From contig NZ_AULZ01000016.1 of the NCBI RefSeq assembly GCF_000422545.1, positions 53,006 to 117,005 on the forward strand: DNA of 64,000 nucleotides, in the 5' to 3' direction. The notes under the pieces are model-generated. The model made no database searches. It was not told the origin of the DNA and was given only the letters and a program-made list of their open reading frames with translations. Each line of letters begins with the position of its first letter. Position 1 is the stretch's first letter. The stretch comes from Desulfocurvibacter africanus subsp. africanus DSM 2603 (GTDB taxonomy: Bacteria > Desulfobacterota > Desulfovibrionia > Desulfovibrionales > Desulfovibrionaceae). Shown here one piece after another: positions 44,804-54,090 of the stretch. The position numbers and the translations under genes were made by a program.

Positions 44804-44863
44804 CCAGGGGCGCGTCCGCCCCTGGCGGGGAGAGGTCTGGAGAGGGGTAGCGCCCCTCTCCAG
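44804..44863 (-). repeat. Composite hairpin element, copy 5, in the tetR leader
   Basis: On the minus strand, CTGGAGAGGGG/CCCCTCTCCAG (44837-44863) comes first, then the linker ACCTCTCCCCG, then CCAGGGGCG/CGCCCCTGG (44804-44825), the same order as the other copies. Here it is not 3' of a minus-strand gene but lies in the untranslated leader of tetR-mqnECA, where it could attenuate transcription. Confidence 0.75.
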
Positions 44864-44896
44864 TTACTGCATGCAGCAACAGCCGAGCAATCGAAC

Positions 44897-45640
44897 ATGT
44901 CGACGCAGCACAAGCCGCCTTGCCCATCCGCCGCCGAGCGAACCGAGAGCGACGAGCCGAGCATCGTCGCGGAGATGATCGACGGCCGCGAGCCGAGCAA
45001 AACCTTCGGCAACCTGGAGCCGGCCAAGCGCGAGCGCGTCATCGAGGCCGCCGTGGAGGAGTTCAGCGAGCGCGGCTTCGAGGCTGCCAGCGTGAACCGC
45101 ATGGTGGCCAGGCTGGGCATCGCCAAGGGCTCCATCTTCAAGTATTTCGGCAGCAAACAGGCCCTGTTTCGCTTCGCCTTCGGCCACGCCGCCGCCGAGT
45201 TCGCCGCGTCCCTGCGTCAGGTACGCGACGGTTCCGGCGACCTGGACTTCTGCAACCGCATACGCGCCAGCCTGCTGGCCGGCGTGCGCTTCATCGACGC
45301 CCACCCGCGCCTGTACCGACTCTATCTGCGCGTGGTCTTCCAGGAGGACTTCCCCATGCGCAGCCCTCTGCTGGCCGAGGCTCGCGCCCAGTCTGGCAAG
45401 TACCTGCGCCGGCTGGTGACCGACGGCCTGGAGCGCGGCGAGCTGCGGCCCGGCCTGGACCCCGACTGGGCCGTGTTCTTCCTGGACGCGGCCATGGACC
45501 GTTTCCTCCAGGCCTATGCCGTGGAGCACATGGACGCGGCCTGCGGCCTGCACCGCGCCGATCCCGAGACCCTTGCACGCCGCCTCGACCAGCTTGTGGA
45601 CGTTCTGCGCCACGGGTTGTGCGCAGGCAGCACGGAGTAA
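44897..45640 (+). CDS. TetR-family repressor of the menaquinone cluster
   Basis: This 247-residue TetR regulator has an unusually long N-terminal tail of about 40 residues before the DNA-binding domain (about 41-90: RERVIEAAVEEFSERGFEAASVNRMVARLGIAKGSIFKYFGSKQAL). The C-terminal ligand domain (about 95-240) is generic. It is the first gene of the mqnE-mqnC-mqnA run, and the mqnE ribosome binding site overlaps its stop codon. Two TetR-like palindromes flank its promoter, so it probably represses itself, mqnECA and divergent mqnD. The ligand is unknown; a pathway intermediate, quinone or acyl compound are guesses. Confidence 0.85.
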   Translation: MSTQHKPPCPSAAERTESDEPSIVAEMIDGREPSKTFGNLEPAKRERVIEAAVEEFSERGFEAASVNRMVARLGIAKGSIFKYFGSKQALFRFAFGHAAAEFAASLRQVRDGSGDLDFCNRIRASLLAGVRFIDAHPRLYRLYLRVVFQEDFPMRSPLLAEARAQSGKYLRRLVTDGLERGELRPGLDPDWAVFFLDAAMDRFLQAYAVEHMDAACGLHRADPETLARRLDQLVDVLRHGLCAGSTE

Positions 45641-45642
45641 TC

Positions 45643-46797
45643 ATGACCGATTTAGCCACCATGCACGCCCGTTACGATCGCCTGGGCCTAGCCGATGTCG
45701 CCGCCAGGGTTCTGGGCGGCGAACGCTTGAGCATCGAGGACGGCGAGCGGCTCTTCGCCTGCCCGGACGTCACGGCCCTGGGCGCGCTGGCCCATCACGC
45801 GCGCACGCGGCTGCACGGCGACAAGACCTATTTCGTGGTCAACCGCCACTTGAACTACACGAACATCTGCGTGAACGGCTGTCTTTTCTGCGCCTACCGC
45901 CGCGAGCGCGGCGAGGACGGGGCCTTCGCCCTTAGCCTGGAAGAGGCCGAGGCCAAGGTGCGCGCCACGCCCGAGGACACGGCCGAAATCCATGTCGTTG
46001 GCGGCTGCCACCCGAGCCTGCCGCTGGCTTTCTTCGAGGAGCTGCTCGCGCGCGTGAAACGACTGCGACCCAAGGCCCTGCTCAAGTGCTTCACGGCCGT
46101 GGAGATCGCCCACTTCGCCAGGCTGGAATCCATCACCCCGCGCGAGGTGCTGGCCAGACTCAAGAACGTCGGACTGGTCATGATGCCCGGCGGCGGGGCC
46201 GAGATCTTTGATCCCGAGGTGCGCACGCGCATCTGCCCGCACAAGCTCACTGCCGAGGAATGGCTGGACATCCACCGTCTGGCGCATTCCATGGGCCTGC
46301 GCACTAACTGCACCATGCTCTTCGGCCATCTGGAGACGCGCCGCCACAGGATGGAGCACCTGGATGCCCTGCGCCGCCTGCAGGACGAGACCGGTGGCTT
46401 CACCTGCTTCATCCCCCTGCCCTTCCAGACCGAGAACAGCCGGCTGACGGGCATCACGCCCCTGACCGGCCTGGAGGAGCTGCGCACCATCGCCGTGAGC
46501 CGGCTCATGCTCGACAACATCCGGCACATCAAGGCCTACTGGGTCATGCTCGGCGTCAAGCAGGCCCAGGCCGCGCTCTACTACGGGGCCGACGATCTGG
46601 ACGGCACGGTGGTCGAGGAGAAGATCGGACACATGGCCGGGGCCAAGTCCGAGGCGGCCCTGACCAAGACCGAACTGATGGCCATGATCCGCCATTGCGG
46701 CTTTACGCCTGTGGAACGCGATTCCCTGTTCAACGAACTGTCCGAGCCATCCGCACTGCTAGGCCCGGCATCCCAGGAGGCCGCATGCGCCAGCTAG
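45643..46797 (+). CDS. mqnE: Aminofutalosine synthase MqnE
   Basis: This 384-residue radical SAM enzyme joins 3-(1-carboxyvinyloxy)benzoate and S-adenosylmethionine to make aminofutalosine. The iron-sulfur motif CVNGCLFC (C76, C80, C83) follows NRHLNYTNI, and GGGAEIFDPEVR and FGHLETRRHRMEHL are typical for MqnE/MqnC proteins. I start at ATG 45643, three bases after the tetR stop, with GGAG overlapping that stop; the open frame extends far upstream only as an out-of-frame shadow of tetR. It overlaps mqnC by 13 bases. Confidence 0.93.
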   Translation: MTDLATMHARYDRLGLADVAARVLGGERLSIEDGERLFACPDVTALGALAHHARTRLHGDKTYFVVNRHLNYTNICVNGCLFCAYRRERGEDGAFALSLEEAEAKVRATPEDTAEIHVVGGCHPSLPLAFFEELLARVKRLRPKALLKCFTAVEIAHFARLESITPREVLARLKNVGLVMMPGGGAEIFDPEVRTRICPHKLTAEEWLDIHRLAHSMGLRTNCTMLFGHLETRRHRMEHLDALRRLQDETGGFTCFIPLPFQTENSRLTGITPLTGLEELRTIAVSRLMLDNIRHIKAYWVMLGVKQAQAALYYGADDLDGTVVEEKIGHMAGAKSEAALTKTELMAMIRHCGFTPVERDSLFNELSEPSALLGPASQEAACAS

Positions 46798-47894
46798 CCG
46801 AGACATCCGATATCCTGTCCCGCGCCGTGGACGGCGGACGCCTGGACAAAACCGAGGCCCTGCGCCTGTGGCGCGAGGCCCCGCAGCACGACCTGGCCCA
46901 CGCCGCGCACGCCCTGCGCCTGCGCAAGGCCCCGGCCGACATCGTGACCTACGTGGTGGACCGCAACATCAACTACACCAATGTGTGCGTGTGCGGCTGC
47001 AAGTTCTGCGCGTACTTTCGCGCTCCGGGCCAGCCCGAGGGTTTCGTGCTGCCCTTCGAGGAGCTGGGCCGCAAGATCGACGAGACCCTGGCCCTGGGCG
47101 GCACGCAGATCCTGCTGCAGGGCGGTCACCATCCGAACTTGCCCTTGTCCTGGTACGAGGACATGCTGCGCTTCATCAAGGGCAACCATCCCATCCACGT
47201 GCACGCCTTCTCACCGCCCGAGATCGTGCACTTCGCCGGGCTGTCCGGTCTGTCCACGGCCGAGGTCATCGCCCGGCTGAAGCGCGCGGGCCTGGACTCC
47301 ATCCCCGGCGGCGGGGCCGAGATACTCGTGGACCGCGTGCGCCGGGAGGCCTCGCCCAACAAGTGCCCGGCTGGACAGTGGCTGGCGGTCATGGAAGAAG
47401 CCCACAACCAGGGCCTGCGCACCAGCGCGACCATGATGTTCGGCCACCTGGAGACGGACGAGGAGCGCATCGAGCACCTGCTTGCCTTGCGCGACGCGCA
47501 GGACCGCACAGGCGGCTTCACGGCCTTCATCCCCTGGACCTTCCAGCCGGACAACACGGCCCTGGCCGCCACGGTGCGCGAGAAGCAGGCCGCGCCGGTC
47601 TACCTGCGCTTCCTGGCCCTGTCGCGGCTGGTGCTGGACAACTTCGCCAACCTGCAGGTGTCCTGGGTGACCATGGGTCCCAAGATCGCCCAGCTTGCCC
47701 TGTTCCACGGCGCCAACGACTTCGGCTCGACCATGATCGAGGAGAACGTGGTCGCCGCGGCCGGAGTGAGTTTCCTCATGGGCGAGGACGAGATTCGCAA
47801 GCTCATCGAGGACGCGGGCTTCGCGCCCAGGCGGCGGCGCATGGACTACTCGCAGGCCCCGGAACCCTCGGCCCGAGCCACGGAGGTCGCGTGA
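46785..47894 (+). CDS. mqnC: Cyclic dehypoxanthinyl futalosine synthase MqnC
   Basis: This 369-residue radical SAM enzyme cyclises dehypoxanthine futalosine. The cluster motif CVCGCKFC (C68, C72, C75) follows NINYTNV. LLQGGHHPNLPLSWYEDM, GGGAEILVDRVR and FGHLETDEERIEHL match the family. The start ATG 46785 has AGGAGG upstream within mqnE, and the stop forms GTGA with the mqnA start, so mqnE, mqnC and mqnA are translationally coupled. Confidence 0.94.
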   Translation: MRQLAETSDILSRAVDGGRLDKTEALRLWREAPQHDLAHAAHALRLRKAPADIVTYVVDRNINYTNVCVCGCKFCAYFRAPGQPEGFVLPFEELGRKIDETLALGGTQILLQGGHHPNLPLSWYEDMLRFIKGNHPIHVHAFSPPEIVHFAGLSGLSTAEVIARLKRAGLDSIPGGGAEILVDRVRREASPNKCPAGQWLAVMEEAHNQGLRTSATMMFGHLETDEERIEHLLALRDAQDRTGGFTAFIPWTFQPDNTALAATVREKQAAPVYLRFLALSRLVLDNFANLQVSWVTMGPKIAQLALFHGANDFGSTMIEENVVAAAGVSFLMGEDEIRKLIEDAGFAPRRRRMDYSQAPEPSARATEVA

Positions 47895-48751
47895 TCAGAC
47901 GCGAAACTCCCGCGCCCGTGCGCCTGGGGCGCATCGGCTACCTAAACGTCCTGCCCATCTACCATCCGCTGGAGACCAGGGCCGTGGACAACGACTTCGT
48001 GGTCGAGTCCGGCCCGCCAGCAAAGCTCAACACGATCATGGAGGCCGGCGGCCTGGACCTGTCAGCCTGCTCGTCCATCGAGTACGCCCGCAGGCCCGAG
48101 CGCTACCTGCTCGTGCCCGACTTGGCCATCGGCAGTTGCGGCCCGGTGCAGTCCGTGCTGCTCCTGTCGCGCGTGCCCCTGGACCGCGCCTCGAAGATCC
48201 TGGTCAGCGCCCAGACGCACACCTCGGCCGCGCTGCTGCGCCTCATGCTGGCCACGCGCTTCGGCCTGCGCCCGGACTTCGAAACCGGCGACATCCGGAG
48301 CCGCTTGGCCGCCGGCGAGCCGCCGCAAGCCTTCCTGGCCATCGGCGACGAGGCGCTGCGCCTGCGCCGCCTGCCAGACTACCCCTACGCCCTGGACCTG
48401 GGCAGCGAGTGGAACGCCTGGACCGGCCTGCCCTTCATCTTCGGCGTCTGGATCGTGCGCCGCGAGGCCGCCGCGCAACTCGGCCCGCGCATGGACCGGG
48501 CCGTGCGAACTCTGCTGGCCGCCAAGGCCCACGGCGCGGCCCGCCTGCCCGACTACGCGCTCCTGGGCGAAGCCCAGGGCATCCTCGACGCGCCCAGCCT
48601 GCGCTCCTACTTTCGCGGCCTTGTCTACGACCTCGGCCCCGAGGAGCAGGAAGGACTGCGCGCGTTCTACGCCAAGCTCGCCGAAGCCGGAGCCATCCCG
48701 GCCGCGCCCAGGCTGGAGTTCTACCAGTCGCGCGACGTTGTGGCCGCGTAA
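47891..48751 (+). CDS. mqnA: Chorismate dehydratase MqnA
   Basis: This 286-residue enzyme dehydrates chorismate to 3-(1-carboxyvinyloxy)benzoate, the first futalosine-pathway step. It has a periplasmic-binding-protein-like fold and no signal peptide. LGRIGYLNVLPIYHPLE, LDLSACSSIEYARRPERY and LPDLAIGSCGPVQSVLLLS-like sequence are characteristic. It starts at GTG 47891, overlapping the mqnC stop (GTGA), with GGAGG upstream. A composite hairpin element begins 18 bases after the stop and ends the operon. Confidence 0.93.
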   Translation: MIRRETPAPVRLGRIGYLNVLPIYHPLETRAVDNDFVVESGPPAKLNTIMEAGGLDLSACSSIEYARRPERYLLVPDLAIGSCGPVQSVLLLSRVPLDRASKILVSAQTHTSAALLRLMLATRFGLRPDFETGDIRSRLAAGEPPQAFLAIGDEALRLRRLPDYPYALDLGSEWNAWTGLPFIFGVWIVRREAAAQLGPRMDRAVRTLLAAKAHGAARLPDYALLGEAQGILDAPSLRSYFRGLVYDLGPEEQEGLRAFYAKLAEAGAIPAAPRLEFYQSRDVVAA

Positions 48752-49091
48752 GATTATAACCAAAGGCTTGAGGAGGGCGCAGCCCTCCTCAAACTCCTCC
48801 CGCCAGGGGCGGACGCGCCCCTGGCCCCCCGTATGCTGCCTTGATGATCCCGCCGATATTCTCGAAGCAATCCCTCCTGATATGATCCTGCACAAAAAGC
48901 GGGTTCCAAGGGTCTGCTGCCCTTGGTGGATTGCCTATGTTTTTCACATAACCTGTTAAAATAAAATGGTTACAAAGCCACCACCAACTCTTGCTTCAGG
49001 TACTGTCTCGTGCATAATATGCAGCATTTTGACCTTTCCCCCTTGAATCCCGGCTTTGCCGGGGCAGGTGACATTAACAAGGCAGAGCGCC
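48752..49091. other. 340-base intergenic region with two hairpin structures
   Basis: There is no gene. It contains composite element copy 6 (48770-48825) and a separate hairpin, CCAAGGG/CCCTTGG (48906-48926), then an AT-rich patch (about 48940-48970) that may hold the promoter of the SWIM gene. Confidence 0.6.
48770..48825 (+). repeat. Composite hairpin element, copy 6
   Basis: GAGGAGGGC/GCCCTCCTC (48770-48790) comes first, then the linker AAACTCCTCCC, then GCCAGGGGCG-GACG-CGCCCCTGGC (48802-48825). The GCCAGGGGCGGACGCGCCCC core of the second hairpin is identical to copy 5 read on the other strand. Confidence 0.85.
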
Positions 49092-51005
49092 ATGCCCGAC
49101 AAGCCGACGCTTCCACGGCACTTCGAATCCCTGTCCTGGGACGATCTCGTCACCTGGGCAGGGAGCAAGATCGCTGGCCGAGGTCGAGATTACCAACGCA
49201 AGGGCAGGGTTAAGGCTCTGGCCGTAACCGCTGATGGCGGCCTCATCGCCTCCGTCATCGGTTCCGAGCGGTACGCGGTCCAGGTTCGCATGGATGCGGA
49301 GGGAATCCTCAAATCCCAATGTACCTGCCCATACGAATTGGATTGCAAGCATGGCGTAGCCACAGTGCTGGAATACTTGGCCCGAGTTGGTCAGGACAGA
49401 CCGATCCCCAAGGCGGACCCGCGGGACGAGCCTTTGGCCTGGAAATCCGACGACGATATTGATGGCGATGACGAAGATGACGCCGACGCATGCGGGCCGG
49501 CGCTGTCCAGGGATGTCTTGGCCCAGGTGGATACGTTGCTCAGCGAAATGACGAAGGCGGACCTCGTCAAAATGATCCTGGGGTTCGTGGAAAAATATCC
49601 CGAAGTAGCGTCTGAACTCCAGGACACTGTCCAGTTGCGCGCCGGAGATGTCGCCGCGCTCACGGCGCGTTTGCGCGAGGAAATCCGCGAAGCCAGCAGT
49701 GAACCTGGGTGGCAAGACCGCTGGGGCGGCGAGGGCTACACGCCTGACTACTCCGGCATCCGCGACAGACTGGAAACCTTGCTTACCGCCGGCCATGCCG
49801 ACGCGGTGCTTGACCTCGGCAAGGAGATCATCGAAAGCGGCACTAACCAGGTTGAAACGAGCGAGGACGAAGGCGAAACGGCCATGGAGGTCTCCAGTAG
49901 CATCGCCGTGCTTCCGCGCGCCCTTTCGGCCTCCTCTCTGCCGGAAGCCGAAAGGCTTTTGTGGGCCTTGGATGCCGTACTCGACGATCCGTTCGACCTT
50001 TGCGCCGCGCTTGCCGACTACCTGGGGGAAAAGCACGCAAGCGCCGCCTGGAATATCGTGGCCGACGCCCTTCTCAAACGCCTGGCCACCGAGAAATTCC
50101 GCAAGAGCGAGTTCGGGAGCGCCTACTGGCGGGACCAGCTCACCAACTGGACCATACACGCCCTGGAACAGGCCGGCAGGCAGCGGGAGATCCTCCCTCT
50201 GTGCGAGGCTGAAGCCGAGAAGACGGACAGCTATGTCCGCCTGGTCACGCGCCTGATTGCCTTGGAGCGCTTTGCGGATGCGGAGCGTTGGATTCATAAA
50301 GGCGTTCAGGCCACGCATAAGGATCGTCTGGGAACTGCTTCCCAACTCAGGGATGCGCTACTGGTTGTCAGGATCCGCCAACAAGATTGGCCAGCCGTGG
50401 CGATTCTGCATGTAGAGGAGTTCGTTCGGAGTCCTTCAGTTCAGGATTTTGAAAACTGTAAGAAAGCGGCCCAGCGGCTTGATATATGGACGATAGTCCG
50501 CCGCACCCTCCTGGAATACCTCGCCGGTGGCCAGCAACCCTGGAAACAACCGGAATGGCCTTTGCCGGCCCCAGACAAGGACACCCCACAGCTCGAACAA
50601 AGGGACACCTTGCCCAATTTTTCCATTCTGATCGAGATCGCCATCCATGAAAAGAACCCTGAGGAAGTGTTGCGTTGGTACGACCGCCGCCCACAGAGGC
50701 CTTTCTTCGGGTACAGCACCCTGGACGAAGACGTGGCCACGGCCGTGGCCTCATACGCCCCGGATCAGGCCGTGAGCATATGGAAGACCCTGGCGGAACG
50801 GGAGATAGCCAGGACCAAACCGAGCGCCTATCATGAAGCGGCGAGCTATCTGCGAAAAGCAGCCAAGGTCATGCTCCGGGAGAAGAGAGAAGCCGACTGG
50901 GAACAGTATCTGGCCAGATTGCGATCAGAACATTTACGTAAAAAGCGTCTGCTTGAGGTTCTCGACACCTTGAGCGCGGAACCAACCGTGAAGAAAGGAC
51001 GTTAA
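49092..51005 (+). CDS. SWIM zinc-finger protein
   Basis: The 637-residue protein has a SWIM zinc finger near its N-terminus: C77-x-C79 ... C85-x-H87 in CTCPYELDCKHGVA. An acidic linker (about residues 115-135, DDDIDGDDEDDAD) and a long alpha-helical C-terminal region follow, probably of helical repeats. SWIM proteins bind DNA or proteins and are often found with SWI2/SNF2 helicases, but no helicase is adjacent. Base composition is a little lower in GC than the neighbours. The start is uncertain; I use ATG 49092, though GTG or TTG upstream are possible. Function is unknown. Confidence 0.75.
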   Translation: MPDKPTLPRHFESLSWDDLVTWAGSKIAGRGRDYQRKGRVKALAVTADGGLIASVIGSERYAVQVRMDAEGILKSQCTCPYELDCKHGVATVLEYLARVGQDRPIPKADPRDEPLAWKSDDDIDGDDEDDADACGPALSRDVLAQVDTLLSEMTKADLVKMILGFVEKYPEVASELQDTVQLRAGDVAALTARLREEIREASSEPGWQDRWGGEGYTPDYSGIRDRLETLLTAGHADAVLDLGKEIIESGTNQVETSEDEGETAMEVSSSIAVLPRALSASSLPEAERLLWALDAVLDDPFDLCAALADYLGEKHASAAWNIVADALLKRLATEKFRKSEFGSAYWRDQLTNWTIHALEQAGRQREILPLCEAEAEKTDSYVRLVTRLIALERFADAERWIHKGVQATHKDRLGTASQLRDALLVVRIRQQDWPAVAILHVEEFVRSPSVQDFENCKKAAQRLDIWTIVRRTLLEYLAGGQQPWKQPEWPLPAPDKDTPQLEQRDTLPNFSILIEIAIHEKNPEEVLRWYDRRPQRPFFGYSTLDEDVATAVASYAPDQAVSIWKTLAEREIARTKPSAYHEAASYLRKAAKVMLREKREADWEQYLARLRSEHLRKKRLLEVLDTLSAEPTVKKGR

Positions 51006-51065
51006 CGACTGCCGCTTCCATGACAACCGGCACACGTTCTGCTCGGAATTGGTGTTGGCCGGCTT

Positions 51066-51094
51066 GGAAGGGTTGGGGAGGTCTAGGCCCTTCC
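51066..51094 (+). terminator. Hairpin after the SWIM gene
   Basis: GGAAGGG (51066-51072) pairs with CCCTTCC (51088-51094), followed by a pyrimidine-rich stretch with CTCTTTCTT. Confidence 0.5.
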
Positions 51095-51229
51095 CGATTC
51101 TCCTCTTTCTTGCCAACCCGTGCGCAATCCTGAAAGGCTTGCCTCCTGCACAAGTTTGAGTCATTCATGGGACTTGGTCGTACTAGAAATCCCCCAACGT
51201 GGCGCTCGGCCACAGTCAGGAGGTCATGC

Positions 51230-53404
51230 ATGAGCCAGAGAGTGCAGGCAGGCAGGCTCGCGGTTTCCAAGCCGCTATACGACACCATCGCCGCAATCGC
51301 TCCGGGAACCGGCATCTCGGCGGAGGCGTTCTGGAGCGCCCTGGAGCAAATCGTCGTCGACATGGGACCGCGCAACAAGGAGTTGCTGGATAAGCGGCAG
51401 GTGTTGCAGGACAAGATCGACGCCTGGCACAAGGAGCACAAGGCCCACGACCACGCGGCCTACAAGCGCTTCCTCCTGGACATCGGCTACCTGCTGCCCG
51501 AGGGCGACAACTTCAGCATCACGACCGCCAACGTTGACGACGAGATCGCCCGCATTGCCGGGCCGCAGCTCGTGGTGCCCATCACCAACGAACGCTACGC
51601 CCTCAACGCGGCCAACTCACGCTGGGGCAGCCTGTACGACGCGCTGTACGGCACGGACGTCATCCCGCAGGAAGGCGCGGCCACCAAGCGCGGCTATGAT
51701 CCCGAGCGCGGCAAGCAGGTCATGCGCCGCGCAGGCGAGTTCCTGGATGCGGCCGCGCCGCTGGCCATGGGCAGCCATGCCCAGGCCGTGCGCTACGGCC
51801 TGGAGGACGCGGGCGGCCGCAAGAGCCTCGTTGTCGAATTGCAGGGCGGCGAGCGCGTGGGCCTAAAGAAGTCGGAGCAGTTCGCCGGTTATGCAGGCGG
51901 GAGCGAGCCGTCGCTTATCCTGCTCAAGAACCACGGGTTGCATATCGAGCTGCACATCGACCGCAAGGACACCATCGGCAAGGACCATCCGGCCGGGGTC
52001 AAGGACGTGGTGCTGGAAGCCGCGCTGACCACCATCCTGGACTGCGAGGACTCCGTGGCCGTGGTGGACGGCGCGGACAAGGCCCAGGCCTACCGAAACC
52101 TGCTCGGGCTGTTCCGGGGCGATTTGCAGGCGCGCTTCGAGAAGGGCGGCACGTTCGTCACGCGCACCCTGCAACCGGACCGCACCTACACCGCGCCTAA
52201 CGGCTCCGCGCTGACCCTGCACGGCCGCAGCCTCATGCTCGTGCGCACGGTCGGCCTGCTCATGACCACGCCAGCCGTGCTCCTGGACAACAAGGAAATC
52301 CCCGAGAACATGCTCGACACGCTGGCCACGGCCTTCATCGGCCAGCACGACCTCAAGGGCACGGGCCCGCTCAAGAACAGCCGCGCTGGCAGCATATACA
52401 TGGTCCGGCCCAAGATGCACGGCCCCGAGGAGGTCGCCTTCGCCTGCGAGCTGTTCACGCGCGTGGAGCAGGCCCTGGGCATCGCCAAGGGCACCCTCAA
52501 GATCGGCGTCATGGACGAGGAGCGGCGCACCTCGGTCAACCTCAAGGAGTGCATCCGCCAGGCCAAGGACCGCATCATCTTCATCAACACCGGCTTCCTG
52601 GACCGCACGGGCGACGAGATCCACACGGACATGGAGGCCGGGCCCATGGTGCGCAAGAACGACATGAAGGCCCAGGCGTGGATGCCCGCGTACGAGGACC
52701 TGAACGTGGACGTCGGCCTGGAGGCGGGCTTCTCGGGCAAGGCCCAGGTCGGCAAGGGCATGTGGGCCAAGCCCGACCGCATGCGCGAGATGCTGGAGGT
52801 CAAGATCGGCCACCCGCTGTCCGGCGCAAACTGCGCCTGGGTGCCCTCGCCCACCGCCGCCACGCTGCACGCCACGCACTACCATCAGGTGGATGTGTTC
52901 GCGCGCCAGAAGGAGTTGGCCGGCAAGCGCCGGGGCAGCCTGGATGACCTGCTGACCCTGCCGGTCATGAAGGGCGACAGGCCGTCGGCCAAAGACATCC
53001 AGGAAGAGCTGGACCTCAACGCGCAGTCCATCCTGGGCTACGTCGTGCGCTGGGTCGAGCAGGGCATCGGCTGCTCCAAGGTGCCGGACCTGACCAACGT
53101 GGGCCTCATGGAGGATCGCGCCACGCTGAGGATTTCGAGTCAGGCTATCGCCAACTGGCTGCACCACGGCATCTGCACGAAAGAGCAGGTGCTGGAGACG
53201 CTCAAGCGCATGGCCAAGGTCGTGGACGGGCAGAACGCGGGTGACGCGATGTACCGGCCCATGGCGAAGGATTATGAGGGTAGCGTGGCGTTCCAGGCGG
53301 CGTGCGATCTGGTTTTTAAAGGCAGGGAACAGCCGAGCGGATATACCGAGCCGATATTGCATGCGCGGCGGTTGGAGGCGAAGAGGAAGTTTGGGTTAAC
53401 GTAG
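51230..53404 (+). CDS. glcB: Malate synthase G
   Basis: This 724-residue cytosolic enzyme condenses glyoxylate and acetyl-CoA to malate. Its length and features fit the G isoform: [50 protein letters not shown], and the late [20 protein letters not shown]. The start ATG 51230 has AGGAGG upstream; an ATG four bases earlier is in another frame. No isocitrate lyase gene is nearby, so the enzyme may consume glyoxylate from glycolate or purine breakdown. A 14-bp hairpin follows the stop. Confidence 0.93.
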   Translation: MSQRVQAGRLAVSKPLYDTIAAIAPGTGISAEAFWSALEQIVVDMGPRNKELLDKRQVLQDKIDAWHKEHKAHDHAAYKRFLLDIGYLLPEGDNFSITTANVDDEIARIAGPQLVVPITNERYALNAANSRWGSLYDALYGTDVIPQEGAATKRGYDPERGKQVMRRAGEFLDAAAPLAMGSHAQAVRYGLEDAGGRKSLVVELQGGERVGLKKSEQFAGYAGGSEPSLILLKNHGLHIELHIDRKDTIGKDHPAGVKDVVLEAALTTILDCEDSVAVVDGADKAQAYRNLLGLFRGDLQARFEKGGTFVTRTLQPDRTYTAPNGSALTLHGRSLMLVRTVGLLMTTPAVLLDNKEIPENMLDTLATAFIGQHDLKGTGPLKNSRAGSIYMVRPKMHGPEEVAFACELFTRVEQALGIAKGTLKIGVMDEERRTSVNLKECIRQAKDRIIFINTGFLDRTGDEIHTDMEAGPMVRKNDMKAQAWMPAYEDLNVDVGLEAGFSGKAQVGKGMWAKPDRMREMLEVKIGHPLSGANCAWVPSPTAATLHATHYHQVDVFARQKELAGKRRGSLDDLLTLPVMKGDRPSAKDIQEELDLNAQSILGYVVRWVEQGIGCSKVPDLTNVGLMEDRATLRISSQAIANWLHHGICTKEQVLETLKRMAKVVDGQNAGDAMYRPMAKDYEGSVAFQAACDLVFKGREQPSGYTEPILHARRLEAKRKFGLT

Positions 53405-53422
53405 AGTAAAGACGAGTACTAC

Positions 53423-53454
53423 GACGGGAGAGGGGCACAAGCCCCTCTCCCGTC
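53423..53454 (+). repeat. Single 14-bp hairpin after glcB
   Basis: GACGGGAGAGGGGC (53423-53436) pairs perfectly with GCCCCTCTCCCGTC (53441-53454). It resembles the first hairpin of the composite elements and lies 18 bases after the glcB stop; the second hairpin is absent, and the low-GC HNH gene begins 15 bases later. Confidence 0.7.
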
Positions 53455-53469
53455 ATCAAAGGCTTCAAA

Positions 53470-53940
53470 ATGGTCTACAAATCTATGTTTCGAATGCCTA
53501 CCCCCGTAAATATCACAGGGAGATCCTCAAGCATTACCAATGCATTTATTAACTCAATTATTCCCGTCATCCAACCGTCTGAAGATCAAATAAAAGAGGC
53601 TTTGGATATCTTAGGAATGACCCCTGAAACATTTCAATGTGCTTACTGCGGGAATGCCTCTACTGAATGGGACCATCTACGCCCCCTTGTAATGAATAAA
53701 AGGCCTACAGGTTTTATTTCCGAAATATGCAATCTTATTCCCTCTTGTGGAAAATGCAACCAATCAAAAGGAAACAAGGAATGGAGAACATGGATTTACA
53801 GCAGCGCCAAACATTCACCAGCCAAACGTAACATTAATGACTTGGAAGCAAGAGTAAAAAGGCTCGAAGCTTATGAAAAGTGGGGTAAGCCAATACAAGT
53901 TGATTTCGAAGTTCTTATTGGTCCGGATTATTGGGCGTAG
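53470..53940 (+). CDS. HNH endonuclease-like protein, low GC
   Basis: The 156-residue protein has an HNH zinc module: C57xxC60 in CAYCGNAS, D68-H69 in WDHLRP, N88 in EICNLIPSC and C93xxC96 in CGKCNQSKGN. This binds a metal and could cut DNA. A short helical N-terminal part precedes it, and a coil and a tail follow. It has no methylase or phage gene next to it. Its base composition is much lower in GC than the flanks, so it was probably acquired. AAAGG precedes the ATG weakly. Its biological role, whether restriction, mobile-element defence or homing, is unknown. Confidence 0.75.
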   Translation: MVYKSMFRMPTPVNITGRSSSITNAFINSIIPVIQPSEDQIKEALDILGMTPETFQCAYCGNASTEWDHLRPLVMNKRPTGFISEICNLIPSCGKCNQSKGNKEWRTWIYSSAKHSPAKRNINDLEARVKRLEAYEKWGKPIQVDFEVLIGPDYWA

Positions 53941-54090
53941 CACTGGGAAAATCATAACCAGATGCACAGATTTATGCGATCTTCTCAGGAGCTTGCCACC
54001 CTCATCAACCAAAAGATAAAAGGTTTTCACACTAAGCTATAGAATGCTAGAATCTTTTCAGCAGCCACATGCCCTATACGCACTTACTCC

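Noticed and set aside
44920..45642. Apparent 241-residue N-terminal extension of MqnE
   Set aside because: It is an Arg-rich out-of-frame shadow of tetR; mqnE starts at ATG 45643 with a ribosome binding site at the tetR stop.
51863..53362. Minus-strand 499-codon open frame opposite glcB
   Set aside because: It is an antisense shadow of malate synthase G with no family resemblance or ribosome binding site.
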